The notes under the pieces: generated by a model | What the model was told of the DNA's origin: nothing | The model's database searches: none | Seen by the model: only the letters and a program-made list of their open reading frames with translations | Assembly (NCBI GenBank): GCA_024803745.1 | Contig: JANJXV010000024.1 | Coordinates: 18,113,927 to 18,177,926, forward strand | Length of the DNA stretch: 64,000 nucleotides | Reading direction: 5' to 3' | Origin: Megascapheus bottae | Lineage: Eukaryota > Chordata > Mammalia > Rodentia > Geomyidae | Shown: in pieces, positions 27,196-38,995 of the stretch | Position numbering within the stretch: position 1 is the stretch's first letter | How the letters are laid out: each line of letters opens with the position of its first letter | Translations under genes and position numbers: made by a program

Positions 27196-27639
27196 ATAAG
27201 TAAGATAAATTTACAGGAAATTTGCAAAGCCTGATCAATTACTTGCAGCATTAATGGGAACAGAGATATTTTAATTCTTTCCAATTACAAGTGTTCGAGT
27301 TTGTACCCCAAAATTTGCAAGGCCTTTGCTTTGATTTTTCACTGTTTGATTTTTCAGTGCTTTGTTTTTTCCTGTTCCTTGTGTAACAATAAGCTTATCA
27401 TGTTTATCAGCCAGATACATGTATTTGACTAAGAGATGACTCCAGACTCAGTCATGGCTTCCAGCTATTCTTTTTATTTTTTTTGTTCATGATGGAAGAG
27501 TCTACTTTTGTGGGAATAGAAAAGGAAGACTTCACAAACATGCAAGGTACAACCTTCATCTCTGTCCCACACATCTCTCTTGCACTGAATTGTCACAGAA
27601 CATGTGCTCTTTGTTGGGAAGTGGAAGAGATGGTGAGGT

Positions 27640-27740
27640 TCAACAGTTATTAAATGACCTCTGTCTCACCCTCAGTGAGGCAGATAGGTCATGTTCAGAT
27701 GAGGAAAGCAAAGCAGAGTTCAAACACTTTGCTCAAGATA
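27640..27740 (-). mobile_element. MIR fragment
   Basis: agtgaggcagataggtcatgttcagatgaggaaagcaaagcagag...tttgctcaagataa follows the reversed MIR order (gatgaggaaactgaggcacagag...ttgcccaaggtca). Confidence 0.45.
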
Positions 27741-30180
27741 AATGTTGCTACAAAGCTTTGAATACAAACAATTTAGCTTCATAATTATGCGGTTTATCCC
27801 AAGAAGATCCAAAGTGTTGGTATATGTGTATCTGTACATTCATGTGCATACTCATACATATATATGCATGCCCACATGCATGAACACATTTAGAATTAAA
27901 CACATTCTTGAAATTCATGTTTTTTTAAACTGACCTATAAACAGGATCATTCACACACCTATGTAAGTATATACTTCTTATAGATGTATTTCGCTCTTCA
28001 ATTCATGTACACAGACAGTTTTTTAATGTGGCTAATACAAACCAATACCACTATACATGGCAAATTATATTATGGCACAAGTTTTTTTTTTACAGTATGT
28101 CCAGCAATAGATGAAACAGGTGTTATAGTTGAATAAATTTTCCCTCCAAAACTATCTATACCATAATTATAATATTAAATGTTGTATAATATATATTTTT
28201 GATAGATACACATGTCTCTGTCTACACAAAAGCAGTTGTATTTGTTGTATTTAGTAATTAGGACATTGTGACTTGAATCTTGTTGAAAGGGTTGGGTTAG
28301 AGCTAGGACCAAATGAGAAGGAAATTAAGAAAGAAACGGAACACTTATTCATATTTTTTCAGGTATTATTCAGATAAAATAGATGTCTTTTTAATCATTG
28401 TGTTCTTTGTATCTGAAGTATTTTCCCAGTTCTTGATATATAGTTTAATTACTTGATATTACTCAGTGAATTACCTATGATTTTGGCTGACACAATAACG
28501 ATGCAGAAAGGGTGGTAGGTCTTGTCCTTCAGTAGTATATAAATACAATGAAGAACAATGAGCACAGTTGTGGAAGGTTCATTTAGTAAGGAAGAGGTAA
28601 AGGCCAAAGGAGAATGAGAAGCAGGTCCCAGAAACCAGTTGTCTATGGCATGGTCAGCTGCTGGCAGTTTTGTGTTATCCCTCCCCACCTCTTTTTCTTT
28701 CCTCTTGGCGATTTTCAGATGATACTTGGTTTGTTTGAAATAAGACCCTCACTTAGTGGGTAGCCAGGATGGTGGCTTGAGGATCATGTGAGGGCCCAAG
28801 ATCCTCTCCTGAATGGTGACCAAGAGTTGGTGAGGGGAGCAAGCTAGCCTGAACTTGTTGGCTGATATTTTCCTTCAGTAAATAACTACCAGACTTTACT
28901 TAGCATTTCTTTATGTTCCTGAGAGTTTGAATTGAAACCAAGTAATTATTGCAACAATATTATGCTCACAGAAAGGATTTTTGAATCATTTTTCAGATTT
29001 TTAAGATTTTTAAGTAAAAGCATCAAACGCTTTACTAAAGCCGCTATGTCACCTGACTCTTTCTGAGATGTGAAGACTGTGAATCTCCTTTTGTGACAAT
29101 AATGCATCCATGTTGGCTCTGGTAGGACATAAAAGGGTGCAGGATTGCAAGGGTGGAGATTCTGAAGATTCTCATGCACAGCTAAAGCTGCCTTCCCTTT
29201 TGTCTCTCTCCTCTGAATAGTGTGCTGTCTTTGAAAACTTGAACCTGGCTGTCTGCTTGGTGTTACTATTTTTCTGTGCTACTAATGTTACATCAGTGAT
29301 AAATAGATTCTGGTTCCTGATTGCATCATTTCTTAGGTTTTGGTGTAGTTAATTAAAGGTAAGTAATTGTGTATGTAAGAGAGGAGGGCATGAGGGAGGA
29401 TTGGAAGGGGAGAGACAGAGAGAGAGGATTCTGAACAATAGAACTGAGCAGGTTTTCTGTCATTTCTAGAGATGTCTTCAGCTAATTCTGATCAATTGCA
29501 ATCAAATATCCTCAGTTTAGGTTAGGAGAAGGAACAAAACCAAGAATTTCAGTGTGTAATTATCCTCAGTTTCTCATTTGGGAAGTAATTTTTTTTTATT
29601 CAGATAGGATATGGATACAAATTCATGTTTTGTCCCTTCATGTAACTACCCCAATGGATAAGCATACAGGACAATATTTTATATTGGTAACTTCTTAAAC
29701 AGTAGTAGGATCAATAGTTAAAAAAGCAAAGACATTTATTTAGTGCTTGCTGTATATTTAGGACAAGGGTATGTATTTTAAAGGTGCAATCGCTTGACCG
29801 ACGATGTCATTATTATCTGTATTCATACTTGAGGCAAACTGTGATTGGAAATTAGGTGTGAAGAAACTCACCCAATGTCTTATCACTAGTTTCTTCTGGA
29901 GCTGGAGCTCTCAGCCATGCTCACATCACCACAGGTGCTGACTTTAAAATATTTGGATCTTCATGCACGCCAGGAGGAAGGAAATGCAAGGCAAAGAAAA
30001 TCATTGTACTGAGTGACGGGTTACAGTCTAACCATAACATGTCTTAAGTGTAATCAGAGTCATCCTTTTCAAAATATCTACATCATCATGCTTTCTTTTC
30101 CTTTTATGTAGTGCTTTATGTAGTGGAACAGAAAGAGCCTTTTTTTGTGTTGGGGGGGGTGTTCAGTTTGTTTTTTCTTG

Positions 30181-30476
30181 TGCAAGTTTGAATTTGGGGG
30201 CTCTGGTTCTTGCCTTGTTTTTTTCCAGTCAAGTTTCATGATCTACTATTTGAGCCACACTTCCCCATTCAGCTTTCTACTTATTTCCTTTTATTTGTAT
30301 TTAATATGACTAAGTTTGTCTTTATGGAGGTAATAACTTTTATAGATGGAATTCTTTTAAAAAAATAGAAAATTGTTTCTTGGATTGTTCTTCCTGGATT
30401 GGCTTCACACTGGGATTGCAGACTTTATTCCCCTAAGTAGCTGAGATTCCAGGCCTGAGTTACTGGCACCCTACCT
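30181..30476 (-). mobile_element. Degraded SINE pair or interrupted Geo copy
   Basis: tttgaatttgggggctctgg...tttgagccacacttcc (left) and ggcttcacactgggattgcag...gtagctgagattccaggcctgag (right) match Geo ends in reverse, separated by unrelated sequence. It may be one interrupted insertion. Confidence 0.5.
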
Positions 30477-31228
30477 GAAGGAATCTTAAAGTAGAGAACA
30501 TAAAAAGGATTCATTTTCCATTTTCAGTAAAATTCACAGGTAATCATCCAGAGCATTTCTACATATTTTTAAACAGATTACATTCATTTTAAAATAGTTA
30601 TCCCTAATGGACAGTATATTTGAAAAATAAAGTTAAAAAGTTTTAGCTAATAATTATTTCTCTCTCTTTTTACTATGATGATTTCTTTAACTAGTGTAAT
30701 TTTGTCTGCAATAAAATGTGATTAAAACACGGCTCTTAATTTTTATATGTTTCAAAGGGAGTCTTTTCCTAGCAAAAAGGGTTTTCTTTTAGTATTTTAA
30801 ATTTTAAGTTAATTAAATACCAAAACATGGATGCCCCTAAATATCTCTCCTTCAGAAGTAATGTATCTTTTTAAGCAAGATGCTCTTAAATATTTCACAT
30901 TAGATGCTATCAAGGGACAAAAATTTTTGTTTCCATCTTTGAAAGTGTTGTCATTTCAATAAATATTTATCTAGTACGTAGCAGGAGTTATACTAGAATC
31001 CTTGCTGTGATGACATCCGTTTTCACACGTCCTACAAGTAGTTTATCAACAGTAATACTTCAAAGAAAATTTTGTGAGTGCTTGTCTCCCTTATTAAGAA
31101 AGAGCATATTTATTTTAATCTCAATTATGTGCCTCTTAGCACAGTCACTCAAAAAGGAAAAGTAAAATGGATGTATTGCTTGTTAGTTTCCAGCTATGTC
31201 ACGTAAGATAGTCATTCTAGAAAGTTGT

Positions 31229-31450
31229 ATACCAGTGGCTCACGTACATTATCCTAGCTACTCGGGAGGCTGATATTTGAGGATCACATTTTGAAGCCAG
31301 CTCCTACAGGAAAAATCCATGAGACTCTAATTTACCAAAAAGATAGAAGTGGAACTATGACTCCAGTGTTACAGCACTAGCCTAGAGTGAAAAAGCTCAA
31401 GGACAGTGTGCAGGTCCTGAATCAAGCCCTAGGACTGATACCAAAAAATA
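31229..31450 (+). mobile_element. Geo SINE, diverged
   Basis: agtggctcacgtac, atcctagctactcgggaggctga, gaagccagctcc, gatagaagtggaact, aaaaagctcaaggacag and tcaagccctaggactg in order, ending in an AATA-type tail. Confidence 0.88.
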
Positions 31451-31641
31451 AATAAAGAGAATGATTCCTATTCTCTGTCCTGCAGGGAATCTGTCCCTTT
31501 GCCTTTTTCTTATCTTTTCATGGACTTGTTTCTTCAAACTAATTTCATGGAAACAAATCAACCCTACACTTAAAAGATCCTTTCTTCAAAAATATCATTT
31601 CTTAGTATGGCTTATTAGATAATGGAGTTGTTAAAACCTGA

Positions 31642-31675
31642 TTTATTATTGTTATTATTATTATTATTATTATTA
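31642..31675. repeat. (TTA)n microsatellite
   Basis: TTA triplets at the tail of a minus-strand SINE. Confidence 0.95.
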
Positions 31676-31826
31676 ATGTACTGGATCTTGAACTCAGAAC
31701 CTGGGCATTGTTCCTTATCTTTGACTGCTCAATGCTGATGATCTAATACTTCAGCCACAGTTCCTCTTCCAGCTTTTTCCTGCTTAATTGCCTGAGCTGG
31801 CTGCAAACCAGGAAACCGTGAATTGA
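31676..31826 (-). mobile_element. Truncated Geo SINE with a (TTA)n tail
   Basis: cttgaactcagaacctgggcattgttcc, cagccacagttcctcttccagctttttcc and taattgcctgagctggctgcaaacc in reverse. It is preceded by a (TTA)n tract at the tail position. Confidence 0.75.
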
Positions 31827-31834
31827 AATGTGTA

Positions 31835-31912
31835 TTTTTATGGGGGTTCTGAAGATGGAACTCAGGGTTTATTTGCTAGGTAAATATTCTATCATCCCAT
31901 ACCAAACCCTTC
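31835..31912 (-). mobile_element. Possible ID-like SINE head fragment
   Basis: gaactcagggtttatttgctaggtaaatattctatca looks like the reversed tRNA/ID head (caggccttgcttgctaggcaagcactctacca) with heavy decay. Confidence 0.4.
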
Positions 31913-33135
31913 TGTTTACTTCATTGGTAATGATACAAAGGAGGTTCTTTGGGTAATGACCCTTCACTGAACACCTAAGAACCAGCTTCTGTTTCTGAGA
32001 TTCTCAAGCACTGGCTATCTCACTTGTCCAAACAATGTTGTGACATGCACATTCCCTTGATCAGGATTATGGTGCTGAAATCCAGAGAAATGATAAGACT
32101 TGTAGATAACAGGATCTGGGACATGATCTGTTAATACCTTTAATTGTCCATCACAGCTGACTTCCTTCCTTTCCATTTGGGTAATAAGTCTGACTATTCT
32201 CTCCACCTGGCATGTCCCATTATCCCCCAAACTGATCTCAAAGTAATTACACCTACTGGCACTGGTAGTCCATTGTGCCCAAAGTACTATTTAGCCACTC
32301 AATATCATTTTAATGTATTCAATGAAAGAAAAAAAATAAAGCTTTTGATTATTTCAAAGACATGAGTAAAATTCCACTGTGACTCCTTTACTTTCCTGTC
32401 TAATTCAACTCCTGTCTCACATTCAGATTCCAAAAATAATCAGATGATTGCTTACCTCTGCCTCCTTTTAGTTTAAGTTATTATTGTTCCAGTTGTTAAT
32501 CTCCTCCCCCCCCCACTGATTATGCAATCATCAAAGTGGGATCTTCAAACTCCTCTACTCTCCAGCTGATCGCAAGGGATTCACAAGGCAGCATGTGAAG
32601 AAGAGGGTAGGGCTGGAAGACAAGCACTGCTGCTGTTCACTCCTTATTCTGGGAGGAGAGGGGGGCTTAGGAGGCAGAGGGATGTTTTCAGCTGACTTCA
32701 GAAAAGCAAAGCTAGGTTCTCTGGGCATCCACGTGATCATCACCCTGTCAGTGTCTTCCCTCCTCTCCATTGTGAAAGGAGCATCATGTAGGAGCAGCCG
32801 GGCCTGTACGTGGACAGCCCAAGGATACTGTAGAAAGCGCTTGTTGGAAATAGGGGGAAACATGGCAGCACTAGGCCGCCTGCTTCAGGTGTCTCGTCAG
32901 GTCTTATTGAATAGTTCTAGTAGGCAATGGGCAGGGCCCTCACTTCCCAATTTCTGAAATAGAAACGTTCATCAAACTTATCCAAGATAAAGGAGTCAAA
33001 GGAAGCAATGCAAGTGAGAGGTTTTGTTAGATGATAAGTTTGCACGTGACTGTTGAGTAGTATAACAAAATAGATATTAACATTAATAAACAAAGTCTTT
33101 GGACACTCGGAGACCTTTCATAAGGAGTGTACTGG

Positions 33136-33381
33136 AAGCCTGGTGCTAGTGGCTTGTGAGTGTAACCCTAGCTAATCTAGAGGCTGAAAGATGAGCATCA
33201 TGGTTCAAAACCAGCCCAGGCAGGAAAGTCATGAATCTCTTCCCTCTAACTGACCATCAAAAAGCTAGAAGTAGAGGTGTGACATACATGTTAGAATGCC
33301 AGCCTTGAACACCAACGATCAATGAATATGCTCAGGGAAGAGATCCAAGCCTTGAGTTCAAGCCCTAGCACAAGCAGGCGA
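33136..33381 (+). mobile_element. Geo SINE, diverged
   Basis: cctggtgctagtggcttgtgag, ggttcaaaaccagcccaggcaggaaagtc and aaaagctagaagtag, then ctcagggaagagatccaagcc and ttcaagccctagca in Geo order. A short extra segment lies around 33310-33330. Confidence 0.85.
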
Positions 33382-33752
33382 AAAGTGCTTTGGTTCTTTT
33401 AGATAACTGATTGTTGTTGTTGGTCAGAGAAAGAGTTGGACTAGAAAGGATTGTGAATGCATATGCCAAAGTGTGCACACAATATGCAAGAATGATTCTC
33501 AGAACTTCTAGGAATTGTTGATACTATTAACTTATGGGCTTATCCAACAATGATCATTTTTGAAAAGTAAAATTGTACTTTTATGGAAAAAAGACATGCA
33601 TTTAGTAAGAAATGTGTATAGATACGGCAGGGCATATTTTGATAGCTTTGAGAAACAGCCAGGAGAAACAATAAAGCCAAGTAACTTGTCTCAAGTCACA
33701 AGGCACAGACATTTATCAATCCTAGGTGGAATGGAGCTAATTAATTCAGGCT

Positions 33753-33819
33753 GCACACACACACATACACACACACACAGACACACACACACAGACACAC
33801 ACACACACACACACACACC
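33753..33819. repeat. (CA)n microsatellite
   Basis: Interrupted CA with ACAT and ACAG variants over 67 bases. Confidence 0.97.
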
Positions 33820-34188
33820 AACAGATGATGAATCTCCTGAAAAATTCACTGGAAAAGGTCTTGCCAATTTTCATCGCTGGGATTCATAACCACCCCCTTT
33901 CCACATTGACTGTTTTTAAATTGATATGATCAGTAATTTAGGCATATTGATCCCACCTTATGATCTGGATATTATTTAGAGATCTCAAGACTTTCCAAGG
34001 ACTCAGATGTTCTTTAATGTCTCTATATGAAAACGGAACAATCTCGTAAGCCTATCAGTTGAATGTCTCTTCAGCCCTGCCTCTGTAGGCTAGTTCCAAC
34101 TCCTGGTCACCGTGGCTGAGTCAGAGAGTACAAGGATGATAAAATAGATGCAGATTTCTCAGGGATGTAAGGGAACGAAGCTGTCGGA

Positions 34189-34230
34189 GTAATGGCTGCC
34201 TTTGTTCCTTGTGACAGAAGTTCTGTCCAC
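34189..34230. repeat. Left arm of a 42-bp inverted repeat
   Basis: Forty of 42 bases are the reverse complement of 34465-34506. The arms enclose a 234-bp loop. It does not match the Geo, L1 or MIR patterns seen elsewhere in the window. Confidence 0.9.
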
Positions 34231-34464
34231 TACCAGCCTGTCATCCTTGATGAATTTAATACAGCATCATGTCAAATGACAGAGGAGTTGGAAAGTGTGC
34301 TTTCTGTGTCTTATACATGTCAGGTTTGCACTGGAGAATCCACTTTCTTACTGAGGCCCAGGAACTGCACACAAGATTAGCTGCATGCAGAGGTTTTCGT
34401 ATTCTCTTGGCCTGCCAGATTATATGTGTTTCTGTACTGATGCTCATTTGAGGCAGCCATGGAT

Positions 34465-34506
34465 GTGGACAGAACTTCTGTCACAAGGAACAAAGGTGGC
34501 CATTAC
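34465..34506. repeat. Right arm of a 42-bp inverted repeat
   Basis: Reverse complement of 34189-34230 with two adjacent mismatches (TG in the left arm, CA in the complemented right arm). A weaker match may extend a few bases outwards. Confidence 0.9.
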
Positions 34507-34539
34507 TCGTAGAGGATCTTGTACTTCTTTGCTCAGGGG

Positions 34540-34735
34540 TAGCTTCTGACTGTGATCTTCTTACATCTGTCCCCCACGCTGTTAGGATTACAGGCATGAG
34601 CCACCATATCCGATGTGTTGGTTGAGATAGTCTTGCTAACTTTTTGCTCTAGTGATTGTCAACTGTGACCTTCTTATTTGTACCATCTAAGTAGTGTAGA
34701 TTATAGGTATTAAACATGGCATCTTACCTGGATTA
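34540..34735 (-). mobile_element. Degraded SINE remnants
   Basis: Two adjoining blocks, ctgtgatcttcttacatc...ggattacaggcatgagccacc and ctgtgaccttcttatttg...gattataggtattaaacatgg, look like two halves of SINEs in reverse orientation. The family is uncertain (Geo or B1-related). Confidence 0.5.
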
Positions 34736-34928
34736 TGTATCTCTTATTCAGAAGCTATCTATCTCATGTTTGCCTTCCATCATTACTACATTTGTCATTA
34801 TTGCAATTGTATAGTTTTGGGTTTTCTATCAGGACCCTTATATATTATAATAACTGTGTTAGCTAAATGGGGTCTGACTTCTTGATATCTCAGTTTGGGA
34901 AATCGTTCTGTAACTTTGCAGTCAAAAT

Positions 34929-34945
34929 GAGAATGCAGTACTTAT
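34929..34945. repeat. Left target-site duplication of the 34.9-kb L1
   Basis: A 17-base perfect direct repeat of the sequence at 36532-36548. It abuts the poly(A) (here poly(T)) end of the element. Confidence 0.95.
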
Positions 34946-36531
34946 TTTTTATTTCTTTTTTATTGTAATTAATAAAAGGGTTACATGATATTTGCCAGAT
35001 AGAAGGTGCATTAATTCACGTACATTGATACCCTTTCACATGTCTTGGTACCCATTTCCCTCCCCCCCACACCCCCCACCCATCTTGGTTTTCCCCCCTT
35101 CCCTATCAAATTTCAAATATCCAAATACAAATAAATTCAATATATCAGATAACAAAGTGAGATACTGTAACAATATGAGATAACCAAGGGACAGCAAAGG
35201 AGATGAGAGACAACATAGTACATTAAGGACAGCAATCATTCATTATATGGCTTTTGTTTCAATATCCTGGAGGTCCTTTCAATTAGCTTCACATTATATG
35301 GCCTTATTTATCAAGATTTTTCTCTATTGCAGATCTCTGCTAGTAGAGCTCAAGGTTTCTACTGATTATGACGAATGAGGGAAACTATTGAGCCTAAGTT
35401 CCTTTGAGTCTGGCTTACTTCACTTAATATGATTTTTTCTAAGCCTTTCCATTTCCTAACAAATGGGGCGATGTCATTCTTTCTGACAGCAGCATAGAAT
35501 TAGATTGTGTACAAATACCACAACTTGTTGGTCCACTCATCAACTGAGGGACATCTAGGTTGGTTCCATATCTTTGCTATGGTGAATAGTGCTGCAAAGA
35601 ACATTGTGGTGGTAGTGGATTTAGTATGCCCTTGTTTCTGGATGGTTGGGTAAATGCCAAGAAATAGAATTGCTGGGTCATAGGGAAGTTCTATATTTAG
35701 CCTTTTGAGGAACTGCCATACTGCTTTCCATAGTGGCTGAACGAGTTTGCACTCCCACCAACAGTGTAGTAGTGATCCCTCCTGGCCACATCCCCTCCAG
35801 CATCTGTTGTCATTCGTTTTCCTGATCCTGGCCATTCTAACTGGAGTGAGGTGGAATCTTAGAGTTGTATTGATTTGCATTTCTTTTATGACCAGAGATG
35901 TTGAGCATTTCTTCATCTGTCTATAGGCCATTTTTGTTTCTTCTTCAGAGAAGACTCTCTTTAAGTCTTTGGCCCATTTTTTAATGGGATGGTTGTTACT
36001 TTGGAGGTTAGTTTTGGAGTGATTCAATTTTTTGAGTTGTTGATATATTTTAGATATGAGGCCTTTGTCCGTTGTTTGGTTGGTGAAGATCTTCTCCCAC
36101 TCTGTAGGCTTCCTGATTAGTTTACTAGCTATGTCCTTTTCCATACAAAAGCTCTGCAGTTTAATGCAGTCCCACTTATCCAGCCTTTCTCTGATTTGTT
36201 GTGATTTTGGTCCTTATTAAGAAAGTTTCGACCTGTGCCAAGGAGGCCTAGTGTATCTCCTATTCCTTCCTGTAAAGTTTTCAGTGTGTCAGCTTTTACC
36301 TCCAGGTCTTTGATCCATTTGGAGTTAATTCTAGTGCAAGGTAACAAAGAAGAATCCAGCTTTAGTTTTCTGCAGGTGCTTAACCAGTTCTGCCAGCACA
36401 ACTTGTTGAAGAGGCTGTCTTTCTTCCATTCTATTTTTTGGCTCCCTTGTCAAAGATTAGGTGGCCATAGGTCTGTGGTTTAATATCTGGGTCCTCAGTT
36501 CTATTCCATTGGTCTTCAGGCCTGTTCCTGT
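34946..36531 (-). mobile_element. 5'-truncated L1 retrotransposon (3' UTR plus C-terminal part of ORF2)
   Basis: Read on the minus strand, this encodes the C-terminal part of L1 ORF2. It includes the hallmark Trp-Arg-Gly-Cys-Gly...[16 protein letters not shown] segment (reverse complement of about 35.69-35.80 kb) and the terminal PRCPSVDEW...LWYLYTI region, followed by a 3' UTR with a purine-rich block and an A-rich tail at the 34946 end. It is bounded by a perfect 17-bp target-site duplication (GAGAATGCAGTACTTAT, 34929-34945 and 36532-36548), which fixes both edges and shows insertion by target-primed reverse transcription with 5' truncation. ORF2 is broken by a frameshift near 36.14-36.20 kb and lacks the endonuclease and most of the reverse transcriptase, so it cannot move by itself. 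Confidence 0.95.
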
Positions 36532-36548
36532 GAGAATGCAGTACTTAT
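36532..36548. repeat. Right target-site duplication of the 34.9-kb L1
   Basis: A 17-base perfect direct repeat of 34929-34945, immediately next to the 5'-truncated end of the L1. Confidence 0.95.
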
Positions 36549-36626
36549 ATGGATGTTAAACTATTTCTGTAGGGAAAGACTTATTCCCAGGGGTCTGCCT
36601 TAGACCTCATTTAAAAAAGTACTTGA

Positions 36627-36820
36627 GGGGCCAGGAGTTTGGCCTAGTGGTAGAGTGCTTGCCTAGCATACACGAAGACCTGGGTTTGATTCTTTGATAC
36701 CACATGCATAGAAAAAAGCCAGAAGTAATGCTGTGGCTCAAGTGGTAGAGCCCAAGCCTTGAGAAAAAGCCCAAGGACAGTGCTTAGGCTCGGAGTTCAA
36801 GGCCCAGGACTGGCAAAAAT
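36627..36820 (+). mobile_element. IDL-Geo SINE, full length
   Basis: Plus-strand copy beginning ggggccaggagtttggcctag, with the A box-like tagtggtagagtg and B box-like ggtttgattc of the tRNA/ID head, then the Geo module and the tail ccaggactggcaaaaa. The flanks (aagtacttga and atgtatttga) may be an imperfect target-site duplication. It lies about 80 bases beyond the end of the 34.9-kb L1. Confidence 0.92.
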
Positions 36821-37119
36821 GTATTTGATTTTGTTTCAATGCTCTCTTAGTGTGGACTTACCGATTCTATATTCTTTCTTATAGACAGGGTGTTGTTACT
36901 GTTAGTTTTACAGTAGTTTCTTCTGTAAGTAGTTTTTTCTTCTTTGTTCTCCTCCCATTTTGTTTACTTCTCTTTTATTTATTTTTCTACTTTCCTCTTA
37001 AGTGCTCACTTTTGATCATTTCCTTATCTTTAACATGACCAGATATAATGTATTCATGTTTTATAAACAACTTTCCAAGACAATCCTTACTATGATAGTT
37101 AAGATTCTTCACATACCCT

Positions 37120-37253
37120 AGCATGGCTTTTTGCTTGTTAATTAGAGATCAAGTACCAAAATCTTTTCTTCCTGGGCTGGCTTTGAACCATGATCACCCA
37201 TTATCCTCCTGAGTAGCTAGAATTGCAGGAATGAGCTATGCTGGTGCCAGCAT
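37120..37253 (-). mobile_element. Truncated Geo SINE
   Basis: ttaattagagatcaagt, cctgggctggctttgaaccatgatc and gtagctagaattgcaggaatgagc are the reversed left half of a Geo element; the right half is absent. Confidence 0.75.
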
Positions 37254-37788
37254 ATTATTAGATTTTCTCTGCTTTCTTTTGGTTTGGTTTTGGACTCCTG
37301 CTGCTTGGAACTTTTGGTAATTGTTCTTGACTTTATTTTAAAATTTCATCATCTTCTTTTTAGAAATAGGTATGGAATGGGTTTAAGGAGCAAAGTTGAT
37401 AGCTTTACCTGCGACACAGTTGCATTCCCTATTTTTAACTCCTCCCTTTTCCTTGCTTTCTTTTTATAGACTTGAACACTTGCTCTCCTGCTTATCCTCC
37501 CCTTTCCTCCCTTTCTTCTTTTCTTGCTTCCTTCTACAGATGTTCCAGTTTCTCCTCTGTGCAGTGTTAGTCATCCTATCCTTAGTTTGCTTATACCATG
37601 TAGGAGGAGAAAATGTGAACAATGAACAATGTGCAACCTGTTAGCCTCCAGTGTGTGAGAACTGAGGCACATTACCCCTCCAAATCCAGGACCAGCCTAG
37701 GAAAGGCCAGAATGCAGGCCATTGTAAGTCCCCCACTACATCTGCCCATTTAAAATCATTCTCCCTTCATGCTAAGATAGCCAATGAG

Positions 37789-37990
37789 AGTCTGGTGCCA
37801 GTACCTGAAATACTAGCTACTCCAGAGGCTGTAATCTGAGAATCAAGGTTCAATGTCAAGAAGAGCAGGAAAGTCCTTGAGACTCATGTAGTTCAAGTGA
37901 TAGATCACCACTGGACAACAACAACAACAACAACAAAAATCTAAAGGACAGCACCCAGTCCCTGAGTTCGAGACCCAGGAGTGGCAAACA
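37789..37990 (+). mobile_element. Geo SINE with an internal (AAC)n tract
   Basis: gtctggtgccagtacc, atactagctactccagaggctg and gcaggaaagtccttgagactc, then gttcaagtgatag, an (AAC)n run (37915-37937), and aggacagcacccagtccctgagttcgag. The AAC run sits inside the element, not at its tail. Confidence 0.8.
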
Positions 37991-38377
37991 TACACAAAAT
38001 ATTAGCCAATGAGATCAGAATTATAAGGATTAGGAGCAAGTGGGAGTCCCGCCTACAAAAGCAAGTAGAGTTGAATCTAGTGGGCAGTCTATCTGGAGTA
38101 GAGGTGACCAACATGAAAAGTCACCAGATCCTTTTTACCCTTCCAGCTCTATTGTGTTCTACACCTGCTTCAGTCACAGCAGACATCCAACTTCACATTG
38201 CTGATTTGCCTGGATACAGCTTCCTGGGCTTTCCTGTAATTCCTCAATGAAATTAGAACTGCAGGGATTTCACAGTGCTCTACACATGCCCACAGGGTCA
38301 GAGCATGCAATGATGGTCTCAGGAATGTGGGAAGATTTGGGATGCCAGCTGTTCCCGAAGTTGTGTATTTTGCCACT

Positions 38378-38392
38378 GGTGGTGGTGGTGGT

Positions 38393-38440
<48 letters not shown>
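38378..38440. repeat. (GGT)n followed by (TG)n
   Basis: Five GGT triplets, then about 45 bases of TG with one CG. Confidence 0.95.
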
Positions 38441-38441
<1 letters not shown>

Positions 38442-38849
38442 CATCTTTTACAATTTTGTCAGGCATTCATCAATTCCCACTGACAAGGTACCATTACATG
38501 TCCTTTCCATTAAGATAGCAAAGCCTTCTCCGCTCTTTCACTTTTCAGGAATGTGTAATGTCAGAGGCCATCGCAAAGAAGCTAAGTGGTTGACTATCCA
38601 TTTGATCCACATTGTGAGTGACTTAGAGTTTGGAATTAAATGAGATCTCACAAGTATTTCCGTAGCTTGAGAAAGTGTGTTCATCCTCACTGGGATAATA
38701 CCAACTCGAGCTGCTATTGTATTAAATACTTGGAGAAAAAAACATAACTATCCCCTCTTTAAACCCATCAGTCCTGTTTTGCAAACTCAACTTGCATAAC
38801 CCTCCACTAAGCCAGTTTTCTCTGTGCTCCTCAACTCTTCTTCTATTAG

Positions 38850-38995
38850 GAGTCCTGGGGTTTGAATGCAGGGCTTTCTGCTTGCTAGACAGGTAGAGAG
38901 AGCCTCACAGCCTTTTCAACAGTCTTAAATCTTGGATACTGCCGTCTCTACCTCCTGAGTAGCTGGGATTACAGGGGTAAGTCACCAAAGCCAAG
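38850..38995 (-). mobile_element. SINE remnant (ID/B4-like)
   Basis: ctggggtttgaatgcagggctttctgcttgctagacaggtag is a reversed ID-type head, and cctcctgagtagctgggattacaggggtaagtcacc is a reversed SINE start. The middle differs from Geo, so it may be a different composite SINE. Confidence 0.6.

Noticed and set aside
32595..32957. 120-codon frame on the plus strand
   Set aside because: No motif, start context or splice signals that stand out, and the opposite strand is open as well. It is best treated as chance in a GC-richer patch.
34189..34506. CRISPR-like or terminator-like hairpin
   Set aside because: The DNA is mammalian, the loop is 234 bases long and there is no array of repeats. It is reported only as an inverted repeat.
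36627..36700. tRNA gene suggested by A and B box-like sequence
   Set aside because: It is the ID/tRNA-derived head of an IDL-Geo SINE; the same boxes recur in every IDL-Geo copy and no cloverleaf is preserved.
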